This document shows, piece by piece, positions 5,840 through 13,313 of a DNA stretch of 40,729 nucleotides. Numbering within the stretch: position 1 is the first letter of the stretch; every line of letters begins with the position of its first letter. Both the position numbers and the translations under genes were made by a program. Source of the DNA: a virus; IMG/VR virus record IMGVR_UViG_3300032160_001590, positions 1 through 40,729 of that record, one strand, 5' to 3'. The notes under the pieces were generated by a model. It had not been told where the DNA came from and ran no database searches. It worked only from the letters and a program-made list of their open reading frames with translations.

Positions 5840-8800
5840 GCGGCGTCGTTTCCTTGCGCAACCCGCCGCTTTCTTTGCGCGGGCCGGCTTCACGACGCAG
5901 CGATTCTTTGCGTAGGGAGCCTTCGGTGCTGCGAGGCTGCCCCGACTCGGTACGTTCCGTGGTTGTCTTGATCGGCTTGAACGCGGCCCACAGGCCCGGC
6001 GGGATGCCGAGCGCTTCACTGATCGGGTCGCGGTGGACGGTGCCTTTCGTCTGGAGGTTCCAGAGCGTCGAGCCCGTCGCCTGACTCTTGCCGCCGGCAG
6101 CCACCGCCATCGCCTGCCGGTAGGGCGGGATGAACGATTCCAGGAGCGCGAGCGCGGCGAGCTTGACTCGCTCTCCGGGCGCAGTGATCGGTTCCCGCTG
6201 CGCATTCTCTAGCGTCTGGCCGAAGCTGTTGCTGCCCGTGATCGCTTTGTACGCGTCCGCTACCTCCGGGGCGAGCAGGCTCACCGCGGTCGTCGGCAGC
6301 CCGAGCGGCGTGTTGCCCGCGCCCGACACGGCACCCTGCGGCGTGTAGTACTGCTGGCCGGCAACGAAGCCCTTGCCGATCGGGACCGACCCCTGCTGGT
6401 CGGCTTCGAGCTTCGTCGCGGGGTTCGCGTCGACGCCTTGGCCGAGGGCGCCGCGCTGCTGTGCGGTGGCCTGGTCGAGGATCGTCAAGAGCGCCGTCTT
6501 CGCCGGGTGATGGACCGGCATCGTTGTGTAGAGGAAGCGCAGACTGTTGGAGTACCAGCGCCAGAACGGGGCCACGGACAGGATGCGCTTCGTTGTCGGG
6601 GATGCGCTGTTCCAGTCGCCCCAGAACTGGATCATCTGCCGGCTGGCGTGGTCGATCGCCTTCGGGTCGAGCATGCCCTTGGCGATGCTGCGCTCGGCCT
6701 CCGTGACCGCACCGAAGGGGTGCAGGCTGGCGCCCATGATGCGCCTCGCCTCGTCGTTGGCGACCTTCCCCAGGCCCGCGATCTGTGCCGGGCGCTCCAG
6801 CACCTTGCGCTCCGCCTCGAGGATCTTCGACGCGACACCCGAGTAGGTCTGTGCCACTGCCTTGACCGCGCGCAGCGGGGCGCCTGCGATCGGGTGCGCC
6901 GCGCCTGCCCGGAGCGCTTTCGCCGTTGCGCCGAAGGGGGTGGTGGCGAGCTGGTCCTCGTTGATGTGGCGCTGGAGCATCTGCGTCTGGTGTGCGACGG
7001 TGCCGTGAACCTGCGCGGCGAGGCGCTGCGCGTTGAGCTCGGCCTCGGGGTGCTCACGCAAGAACGCGGGGTCTGACGCGGCCTGCTCGACGAGGTTCAG
7101 CAGCCGGTGCCCGCGCAGCAGGGAGATGGGGCCGACTTTGTTGACGGCCGCCCTGATACCGAGCTCCTGCCCCAACCCCAGGACGTGCTTCGTGGAGAAC
7201 GCGATATTGGCTCGCCGCCAGAATGACGCGGGGGCACGCAGCAGGGACACGTTCGCGTTGCCCGTGTCCTTCGTGTAGCGCTGGAGCTGTTTGACGATCG
7301 CGTCGTGGTACACGCCGACGGGTCCAGTGTCGAGATGCTGCAGCGTCGGGTCGGTCGGGAACTGGTCAAGGCCACGCTCCTGCGCCCACAGGTTCGGGTC
7401 GAGAGCGTCCCGTGGCGAGGCGATCCGGGCGAGGTCGCCGAGCACGGCCTTGGGGGCGAACGGGTGCGCGATCCTGCCGGGCCTCAGCTTCATCGACGGT
7501 TTTAGGTGTTCTACCTCGCGGATCGCGCGGTCGGCGTTGTCCCACGCCGACGTGTTGCCGTTCCTGTCGAAGTAGGTGGGGCCTTTGCCGCGCAGCTCGC
7601 GGGCGACCATCCGCGCGTGCCTGTCGTTCGGGTGCTCGTCGAGGAGTTTGGCGAGATGCTCCCGTGTCAGCGCGTACGTCTTGACCTGCATCCGCGACGC
7701 GAGGGCCTGGTCGATCAGGGCACGGTTGGAGAGATGCTGCTGGGTGAGCGCGTCGGGTGACACGTCGTACTGGCCGTGGGCGAACGCCGTGCCCGTACGG
7801 AACCTCTGCGGGTTGAAGCCTGCGTTGCGAGGGTCGGTTACGTCTTTGTAGTACGCGGAGGACGGGTCGACGTAGGGCCGGTTAGAGACGAAGCCGATCC
7901 GGTCCGGCTCGACGCCGTGGACGCTGCGCAGCTCGTCTTCTACCTGGCTGATCGGGATGTGCGTGCGGCCCGTCGCGGGTACGCCCGCGCGGCTTGGCGT
8001 GGCGATCGAGAACGGTGACTCCTGCAGGCTGCCGGGGGCGGGCTCGCCGAAGCCCTTGAGGTCCGCGACGGCCTGGTGGTGCGCCACGATGTTCGCCTGG
8101 TGGCGTGCCAGTAGCTCGCGGGGGGACGCCTGGGCGCCCTCACGAGCGATTTCGGCTTTCGTGCCCCTCCTCGCGGCATACGCGTCCTCTCTCGCTTTCA
8201 GGGCTTGCATGTAGCGGACGCCCGTCGCGTTGAGAGGAGGGTTCTCCTCGACCAATGGCTGCTGTCCGCGCCAGTGGAACTGAAACGGGTCGGTTAGCTT
8301 CGCGGCCCTGAGCGACTGCGGGTTCGCAACAATGTGGTGCTCGACGAGGGCGGGCTCTAGCCGTTTCAGGTCAGCCGCATACTTGCCGGCCGCCGCGTAC
8401 GCCGCGTGCGGGTTCCGCTCCAGGCGCCGGTCGTCGAGAAGGCCCTGGTAGTGCGCCACGTTCTGCATCCGAAGGTCGCGCTGTGCGCCCGTCTCGCCCG
8501 GCACATCGGCGTTGTGGTACTCAACGAGGTTGGCGAGCTGCGTGCGGTACAGCGGCAGTCCTGTCGCCGGGTCGAGCACTTTCGGGTCGGCGAGCAGTCC
8601 ACGGGCGAACGGGTTCACCGCCCGCGAGCCGGGGATCGGCACCGACAGGGACGTGCCCTTGATCGGCTGCCCCTTCAGCGCCGCCATGCGCGCGTCGACT
8701 ACCTGGCCGCGGTTGTTGCGGCGCACCGCCTCGAGCACACCGGCCTGCCGGTCGAAGTGCGTTGTGAGCTGGCGGGCGAGGTTCTTGCCACGGACGGTCT

Positions 8801-9812
8801 CGAGCGCCGTCTCCCCCGGACGAACGGAGGGGTCTTGCCCCTTCTGGTGCAGGTTCCGCACCAGCCCCTTGCTGTACGGGTCGCGCGGCACGGTCGCGGG
8901 GCCGAGAAGCTGCTGCGGCTCACGGCTAACGGTAGTGGCGCCCGGGTCCGCGAGCGACGCCGCCGACTGTGCCTCGGAGCCAAGTGCCCCCGACCTTGCA
9001 ACAGCGCCCGCGGCCCGGTCAGCAGCGGCAAGACCACCGGAGACTTCGAGCGCGGCGTACACCGGGTTCTTCTTCAGGTCGTGTAGCGCGCGTCCGGGGT
9101 GGCCGGTGAGCAGGCTCGCTGGCGCAGATTCTTTGACGTAGTTATTGACGAGCCGCCCGACTTCTTCGTTCGAGCGTCCCGGCGTGTCTGCGTTGACCCG
9201 ACTGTTCAGCGCCGCCTTCCCAGCCACGTACAGCGTAGGGAGCACCTGCGCTGGCAGTTCCACAATGTCACGGCCAGCGTTGCCGACGACTTCGCCGAGG
9301 CCCTTCAGGCCGATGTGCGCGTAGCCCTTCGTCTCGGCGGTGGCGAGCGCATTGCCGACCGCGCCCAGGCCCCTCTCTGCGGCGCCTTCTCCCGTGAACT
9401 CCTTCGGGACATCCGAGGCTATCGCCCCCACCAGGTGGGGCAGGCCCTCGATAGCGGCGAGCATGCTGCCCCCGCCACCGCCCGGCGTCGTCGTCGCGGT
9501 CGGCGGCTTGATCCCCGCGAGTGCCCGCGTTTCGGCCGCCACCCGCTGGTTGATCGCCTGCAGTAGTGGGCCGCCCGGCAGGCGAGGGGGTGCTGGGGTC
9601 GGGCGTGCCGCCGTGGCCTGCAGCTTGGGGGCACCTTCAAACAGCCGTCCGATCTTCCCGGCCGGTAGCTTGCCGACGCCCGTCGACCGGGACACTGGGG
9701 GGGCCGGCGCTAGCCCGCCCTTCAGCGGTGCGCCAGCGGGCGCGCGGGGGAGCACGGGCGCCGCCTTCGGTCTCGCCGGCAGACCGCCCGGCAGTGTCGT
9801 GGAGAGGGCCAC
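5823..9812 (-). CDS. Giant internal virion / DNA-ejection protein candidate, 1329 aa
   Basis: The largest gene of the window. The N-terminal about 100 residues are Pro/Ala/Gly-rich and disordered; the rest is a long, mainly helical protein with few cysteines. A hydrophobic-aromatic segment near residues 1120-1160 (FWGDWNSASP, LSVAPFWRWYSNSLRFLY) resembles conserved parts of large phage internal proteins. The C-terminus ends in a run of RKE-type repeats (LRKES, LRREA, PRKES, LRKET, LRKEG). In short-tailed phages the genes after the nozzle encode internal core proteins ejected with the DNA, and both size and position fit. It starts at GTG 9812, sharing one base with the upstream TAG. No peptidoglycan hydrolase or polymerase motif is seen. 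Confidence 0.6.
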   Translation of the reverse strand: MALSTTLPGGLPARPKAAPVLPRAPAGAPLKGGLAPAPPVSRSTGVGKLPAGKIGRLFEGAPKLQATAARPTPAPPRLPGGPLLQAINQRVAAETRALAGIKPPTATTTPGGGGGSMLAAIEGLPHLVGAIASDVPKEFTGEGAAERGLGAVGNALATAETKGYAHIGLKGLGEVVGNAGRDIVELPAQVLPTLYVAGKAALNSRVNADTPGRSNEEVGRLVNNYVKESAPASLLTGHPGRALHDLKKNPVYAALEVSGGLAAADRAAGAVARSGALGSEAQSAASLADPGATTVSREPQQLLGPATVPRDPYSKGLVRNLHQKGQDPSVRPGETALETVRGKNLARQLTTHFDRQAGVLEAVRRNNRGQVVDARMAALKGQPIKGTSLSVPIPGSRAVNPFARGLLADPKVLDPATGLPLYRTQLANLVEYHNADVPGETGAQRDLRMQNVAHYQGLLDDRRLERNPHAAYAAAGKYAADLKRLEPALVEHHIVANPQSLRAAKLTDPFQFHWRGQQPLVEENPPLNATGVRYMQALKAREDAYAARRGTKAEIAREGAQASPRELLARHQANIVAHHQAVADLKGFGEPAPGSLQESPFSIATPSRAGVPATGRTHIPISQVEDELRSVHGVEPDRIGFVSNRPYVDPSSAYYKDVTDPRNAGFNPQRFRTGTAFAHGQYDVSPDALTQQHLSNRALIDQALASRMQVKTYALTREHLAKLLDEHPNDRHARMVARELRGKGPTYFDRNGNTSAWDNADRAIREVEHLKPSMKLRPGRIAHPFAPKAVLGDLARIASPRDALDPNLWAQERGLDQFPTDPTLQHLDTGPVGVYHDAIVKQLQRYTKDTGNANVSLLRAPASFWRRANIAFSTKHVLGLGQELGIRAAVNKVGPISLLRGHRLLNLVEQAASDPAFLREHPEAELNAQRLAAQVHGTVAHQTQMLQRHINEDQLATTPFGATAKALRAGAAHPIAGAPLRAVKAVAQTYSGVASKILEAERKVLERPAQIAGLGKVANDEARRIMGASLHPFGAVTEAERSIAKGMLDPKAIDHASRQMIQFWGDWNSASPTTKRILSVAPFWRWYSNSLRFLYTTMPVHHPAKTALLTILDQATAQQRGALGQGVDANPATKLEADQQGSVPIGKGFVAGQQYYTPQGAVSGAGNTPLGLPTTAVSLLAPEVADAYKAITGSNSFGQTLENAQREPITAPGERVKLAALALLESFIPPYRQAMAVAAGGKSQATGSTLWNLQTKGTVHRDPISEALGIPPGLWAAFKPIKTTTERTESGQPRSTEGSLRKESLRREAGPRKESGGLRKETTPLRKEG

Positions 9813-11254
9813 TACAGCCCCACGAGGCTAGCGAGCTGCTGCGGCGTCAGGCTGATCCCGAGAGTCTTCAATGCGGCCAGCGTCGGCGCTGACACAGTGT
9901 GGTATTTCCAGAGTTCAAACGCGGCGTGCTGTAGGGTCGGGTTGACGATCTTCGGGTACCTCACGTTCACCGCTTTAGCTTTCCCGCCCTGTGTCACTTC
10001 GATCGTTTCGTAGCCTTTGCTGAGCGTGTTACCGATCTTGCCTTCGTTCACACCCTTCGTGCGAAGCGTCTGGATCGTCTGGAAAGCCGAGCCGATCTGT
10101 TCCACGAGCTTATTCTGCTCGCTCGTGGTGAGACCACCCGCTTCGAGCTTGTGCAGTTCGACCCGCGTTTTCGCCTGCGCCTGCGCCGTCGATGCCTTGT
10201 CTTTTGCCACTTCGGCGTTGAGCTTCGCTTCGCTGATGCCGACCCTGCGGGCTTCGAGGCCGAGCTTCTGCTGTGCCTGGGATTCATGGGTGCGTTCGGC
10301 ACGCTGCTTGCTCGCTTCGCTACCGATTTTGCTCTTGGTCGCGGCCGTCTGGTTCTGTGCCGCCACGTTCTTCAACCCGAGGCTCTGTAGGGTCGCGTAG
10401 TCCGTGACGTTTTTCTGGCCGAGTTCGTTTTCGATCCTCGCCTGGTCGCTGCCCGCCTTGCCGATCCGGGCGTTCTCGGCTTCCTGAATCCGACTGCCCT
10501 GTTTCTGGAAGAACCCGGTCATTTTGTCCTGGCCTTCGACGGCGCGCAACGCGGCGGCGCCCCTGATCCCGGCCATGAGGTTCTGCCCCGCCTGCGCGGA
10601 GTTCTGAGCGAACGTGTTATCAGCCGCCCCCGCCGCTGATTCGCGCTGCGCCTCCGCGTTGAGCTGAGCGCGCAACGCAGGGGCGATGTAGCCGGCGGTC
10701 TGCCCGGCCTGCTGCTGCCCGCTCGTTTCGATCGCTTTCCCCGCCTTCAGGGCGTTGTCCGCCGCGGCGTTCTCGAGCGTCTTCGCTGAGGCTTCCTGCT
10801 GAGCCGCGACACCGCCGAGCACGTTGTTGGCGGCGGCGGTGTCCGCGCTGAAGCGCTGCGACGCGCCGAGTTCGTTGCTGGAGACTTCCCGCGCCTGACC
10901 CTTCAACGGTTCGAGTTCGGACTTGAGCACTTCCTGGGCCTCACGCCGCGCGATCGTGCGAATGTCCCCCGAGCTCATGGAGCCTTCGAGGGGGTTGAAG
11001 ACCGTCCGCTGCGCCGGCTGCGCGGGCTGCCTCGCTGGCGCCTTCGCGGCTGCCCTTGGGGCTTTGGTGCTCATCGGGATCTTCGCCGCCGCTCGTGGCG
11101 CCTTCGGCATCTTCGGGGCGCCCGTCGCCTTCTGCTGACGCACACCCACGACCTTCGGGGCGCCGAGCGACACGGCAGCCGCGCTCTGGCGAACACCGGG
11201 AGGGGGGCCTGCTGCGCGGGGAGCTGCGGGGGCGAGCGTGCCGCCTGTAGGCAT
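9812..11254 (-). CDS. Ala/Gln-rich helical internal virion protein
   Basis: A 480-residue protein. Residues 1-90 are Ala/Pro/Lys-rich and disordered; residues 95-400 are almost continuous helix rich in Ala, Gln, Glu and Asn (ASQRFSADTAAANNVLGGVA, AERTHESQAQQKLGLEARR), typical of phage internal core proteins; the last 100 residues form a compact domain ending SLTPQQLASLVGL. The ATG has GGAGG six bases upstream. It is followed by the giant internal protein with a one-base TAGTG overlap. By order and composition it is probably one of three ejection proteins; no homology search could be done. Confidence 0.6.
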   Translation of the reverse strand: MPTGGTLAPAAPRAAGPPPGVRQSAAAVSLGAPKVVGVRQQKATGAPKMPKAPRAAAKIPMSTKAPRAAAKAPARQPAQPAQRTVFNPLEGSMSSGDIRTIARREAQEVLKSELEPLKGQAREVSSNELGASQRFSADTAAANNVLGGVAAQQEASAKTLENAAADNALKAGKAIETSGQQQAGQTAGYIAPALRAQLNAEAQRESAAGAADNTFAQNSAQAGQNLMAGIRGAAALRAVEGQDKMTGFFQKQGSRIQEAENARIGKAGSDQARIENELGQKNVTDYATLQSLGLKNVAAQNQTAATKSKIGSEASKQRAERTHESQAQQKLGLEARRVGISEAKLNAEVAKDKASTAQAQAKTRVELHKLEAGGLTTSEQNKLVEQIGSAFQTIQTLRTKGVNEGKIGNTLSKGYETIEVTQGGKAKAVNVRYPKIVNPTLQHAAFELWKYHTVSAPTLAALKTLGISLTPQQLASLVGL

Positions 11255-11255
11255 C

Positions 11256-11477
11256 TCAAATCCTCCGTGGTTTTTCGGGGGTCGCTGACTGGCCGATCAA
11301 GCCCGGCCGCTGCTGGATGCTCGGCTCTAGTTTCGGTAGCCCCGTCGGCCCGGTATTCGGCCCCGAGGTCTGCTTAGCCGTCTGGATTTTCTGAAGCCGC
11401 CTGATCGCCGCCTGGCGAGACACTTCACCCGAGAGCTGACCACCAGCCGCCGGGACGCCGGCGTTCGTCGCGTCCAT
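11256..11477 (-). CDS. Small hypothetical virion-region protein, 73 aa
   Basis: A 73-residue protein with a central basic helix (VSRQAAIRRLQKIQTAKQ) followed by a Gly/Pro-rich flexible tail. The ATG lies one base after the upstream stop, and the next gene starts immediately after its own stop, so it belongs to the internal-protein operon. No motif. It may be a small core or chaperone-like component. Confidence 0.55.
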   Translation of the reverse strand: MDATNAGVPAAGGQLSGEVSRQAAIRRLQKIQTAKQTSGPNTGPTGLPKLEPSIQQRPGLIGQSATPEKPRRI

Positions 11478-11478
11478 G

Positions 11479-12171
11479 TCAACCCACCGTCACGGCTTTC
11501 TTCGCGGCGGCTTTGCGGACCGCTGCGACTGGTTTCGCCGGGACACGGTTGGGCATCCCCACTCGCACCCAACCACGCGGGCTACCTTCTTCGTAGGGAA
11601 CGACACCGCCCTTGCCGGGAGGCCCGAGCACAGTCTTGGTGCCACCCGCGTTGCTCGGTACGGCCGGGTTGGTCGGCGCGACGTTCGTCGGTTCTGCTGC
11701 TGGCTTCGGCGGGTTTTCCTCAAGTTCTCTCTGCTGCTGTGCCTCGGCTGCGGTGACTGCGCGGTTCACGCCAAGGCCATAGCTAGCCACCGCGCTCCGT
11801 TCGGCGTCCTGGTATTTTTCGACCGCGTTACGTCGGACTTCCTGCGCACGCTCCCCTTTCTGCGCGTAGTCGGTCTGAGTGGTGCCCTGCGTCTTCGCCA
11901 GCACACCCGATTCCGCGAGGCCCGACGAGTTCGCCGCGTTCCGATTCGCCGTGAGCCTCAACGGCTCCGCGCGGAGCGAGACGCCCTTGTTGTACTGGTA
12001 CGCCGCGTTCGTGTCACGGGTCGCGCGCTGGTCCTCCGCGAGCGCTTTCTCCGTCGAGAAGTTCAGTGCGGCGATTTCGGCCCAGAAGGCGGCGGAGCCG
12101 GGGAAGGTCGGGCCGATCGCCCCCGCGGCACCGGGGCTCGCCTGCGAGATGGGCGTAAACGACTCAGCCAT
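11479..12171 (-). CDS. Helical internal virion protein, 230 aa
   Basis: A 230-residue protein. The N-terminal third contains AAFWAEIAALNFSTEKALAE; the central part is helical and rich in Ala, Arg, Asn and Gln (LTANRNAANSSGLAESGVLA and QKGERAQEVRRNAVEKYQDA); the C-terminal 80 residues are Pro/Gly-rich with a basic end. Repeated AANSSGLAESG-like helices occur in internal and ejection proteins of podoviruses. It is the first of the group after the nozzle/fibre genes. GAGAGGG precedes the ATG at 12171. Confidence 0.55.
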   Translation of the reverse strand: MAESFTPISQASPGAAGAIGPTFPGSAAFWAEIAALNFSTEKALAEDQRATRDTNAAYQYNKGVSLRAEPLRLTANRNAANSSGLAESGVLAKTQGTTQTDYAQKGERAQEVRRNAVEKYQDAERSAVASYGLGVNRAVTAAEAQQQRELEENPPKPAAEPTNVAPTNPAVPSNAGGTKTVLGPPGKGGVVPYEEGSPRGWVRVGMPNRVPAKPVAAVRKAAAKKAVTVG

Positions 12172-12181
12172 GTTTACCCTC

Positions 12182-12556
12182 TCAGTACGCTATCCAGGAG
12201 AACGAGATTTCCGCCGTGATGGATTTCTTCGTTTCCCCGTTGATTTTGAAGTGCGTCGCGTCGAAGCCCACGACGTTCAGCAACGGTATCTCTTCGAAGG
12301 TGGGGGAGTTATATGCCGTCGCCACGACCGCTTTTGGTTCCCGGCCGAGGCCGTGGGTCACTTCAAGCTGTGCGCTATCGAAGGAGGCCGTCCATTTCAA
12401 GACCCCTTTGCCAGCGGCGGGCAGTGCGGGGCTCTCACCTTTGCTCGGTCCCCCCGCTAGCCGCTGGTTGAGTTCGGCGAGTTGCTGGGCGAGCTGCTCA
12501 AAGTTGTGGGTGACATCCTCAAGCGACTGGACAGGTAGGTGACGAAGCGCGTCCAT
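12182..12556 (-). CDS. Small fibre-type protein with coiled coil and beta domain
   Basis: A 124-residue protein with an N-terminal coiled coil (LEDVTHNFEQLAQQLAELNQ), a Ser/Pro/Gly hinge, and a C-terminal beta domain (LEVTHGLGREPKAVVATAYN, then a strand ending ITAEISFSWIAY). Short coiled coil plus compact C-terminal beta domain is the usual layout of a trimeric phage tail spike or needle tip; the VTHGLGREPKAV segment recurs in small phage fibre domains as I recall. It follows another fibre-like gene immediately, with no gap. Confidence 0.55.
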   Translation of the reverse strand: MDALRHLPVQSLEDVTHNFEQLAQQLAELNQRLAGGPSKGESPALPAAGKGVLKWTASFDSAQLEVTHGLGREPKAVVATAYNSPTFEEIPLLNVVGFDATHFKINGETKKSITAEISFSWIAY

Positions 12557-13309
12557 CTAGCCGATGACCCAGGCCCATAGCTTGCGACCCTTGACCGTCA
12601 CTTTTCCCGCGGCCGACTTGTACTGCACCTGGACTTTGTACGTGCCCGCGGCGGCGGCGATTTTGACCTCGCCGCCAACCGGCACGCCCTTGCCGATTTC
12701 AAGCTCAACGCCCGTGGCAAACGTTTCGTAGTTGTAGCCGCCCGGCGTCCCGGTACCGCCCATGCTACCGATCGCAAACGGCAACCCTTCGAGGAAGATG
12801 GTTGACGCCGCCGAGCCCACCAGACCGATCGGTGACGATACCAAGGTAGCCCATTTTTCGGCCACTGTTCCTTTCGGACCGACGGCGGCGACGGTCGCCG
12901 TTTCGCACAGGTTCAATTGGGCGCCGTTCACAAAGATCGCAGCTCGTCCATCTTCGGCGACTGAGTTTGCCCACGACGCATGGAACGCCACGGCGATCAG
13001 CCCGTTTTCCGGCACCGTCACCGTCACTTCATCCGGCGTGGCGAGCGTCCCATAGGTGGCGGATTCGCGCGACTGTTCCGTGGCGATGATGCTCTTCTTC
13101 GATTCGAGCGGCAGGCCGACGAATTCGGCGAGCTTCGTTATCAGCGCTTCCGACAGGTTGCTTTCGTTGATGCCGTGTTCGCGCAGGTTTTCGTGGTCGA
13201 GTTCGCCGTTGACCACTTTCAGGATTTCGGCGAGGGCCGTATCGACCTTGGGCTCCGCAGTCGTATTTTTTTCGCCTACGACCGGGACCGTGTATTTCAG
13301 TTTCGCCAT
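12557..13309 (-). CDS. Fibre or needle-like protein, 250 aa
   Basis: The start is ATG 13309, just past the nozzle stop, with GAGG overlapping that stop; the longer frame starting at 13528 runs antisense-like through the nozzle gene. The N-terminus (PVVGEKNTTAEPKVDTALAE) and a helical segment with LREHGINESNLSEALITKLA are typical of phage fibre attachment regions. The rest is beta-rich with a jelly-roll-like pattern: VTVPENGLIAVAFHASW, then GRAAIFVNGAQLNL, ending GRKLWAWVIG. Position directly after the nozzle suggests the tail needle or a fibre bound to it. It uses GAA and AAA heavily, unlike TerL and portal. Confidence 0.6.
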   Translation of the reverse strand: MAKLKYTVPVVGEKNTTAEPKVDTALAEILKVVNGELDHENLREHGINESNLSEALITKLAEFVGLPLESKKSIIATEQSRESATYGTLATPDEVTVTVPENGLIAVAFHASWANSVAEDGRAAIFVNGAQLNLCETATVAAVGPKGTVAEKWATLVSSPIGLVGSAASTIFLEGLPFAIGSMGGTGTPGGYNYETFATGVELEIGKGVPVGGEVKIAAAAGTYKVQVQYKSAAGKVTVKGRKLWAWVIG

Positions 13310-13313
13310 GTCC

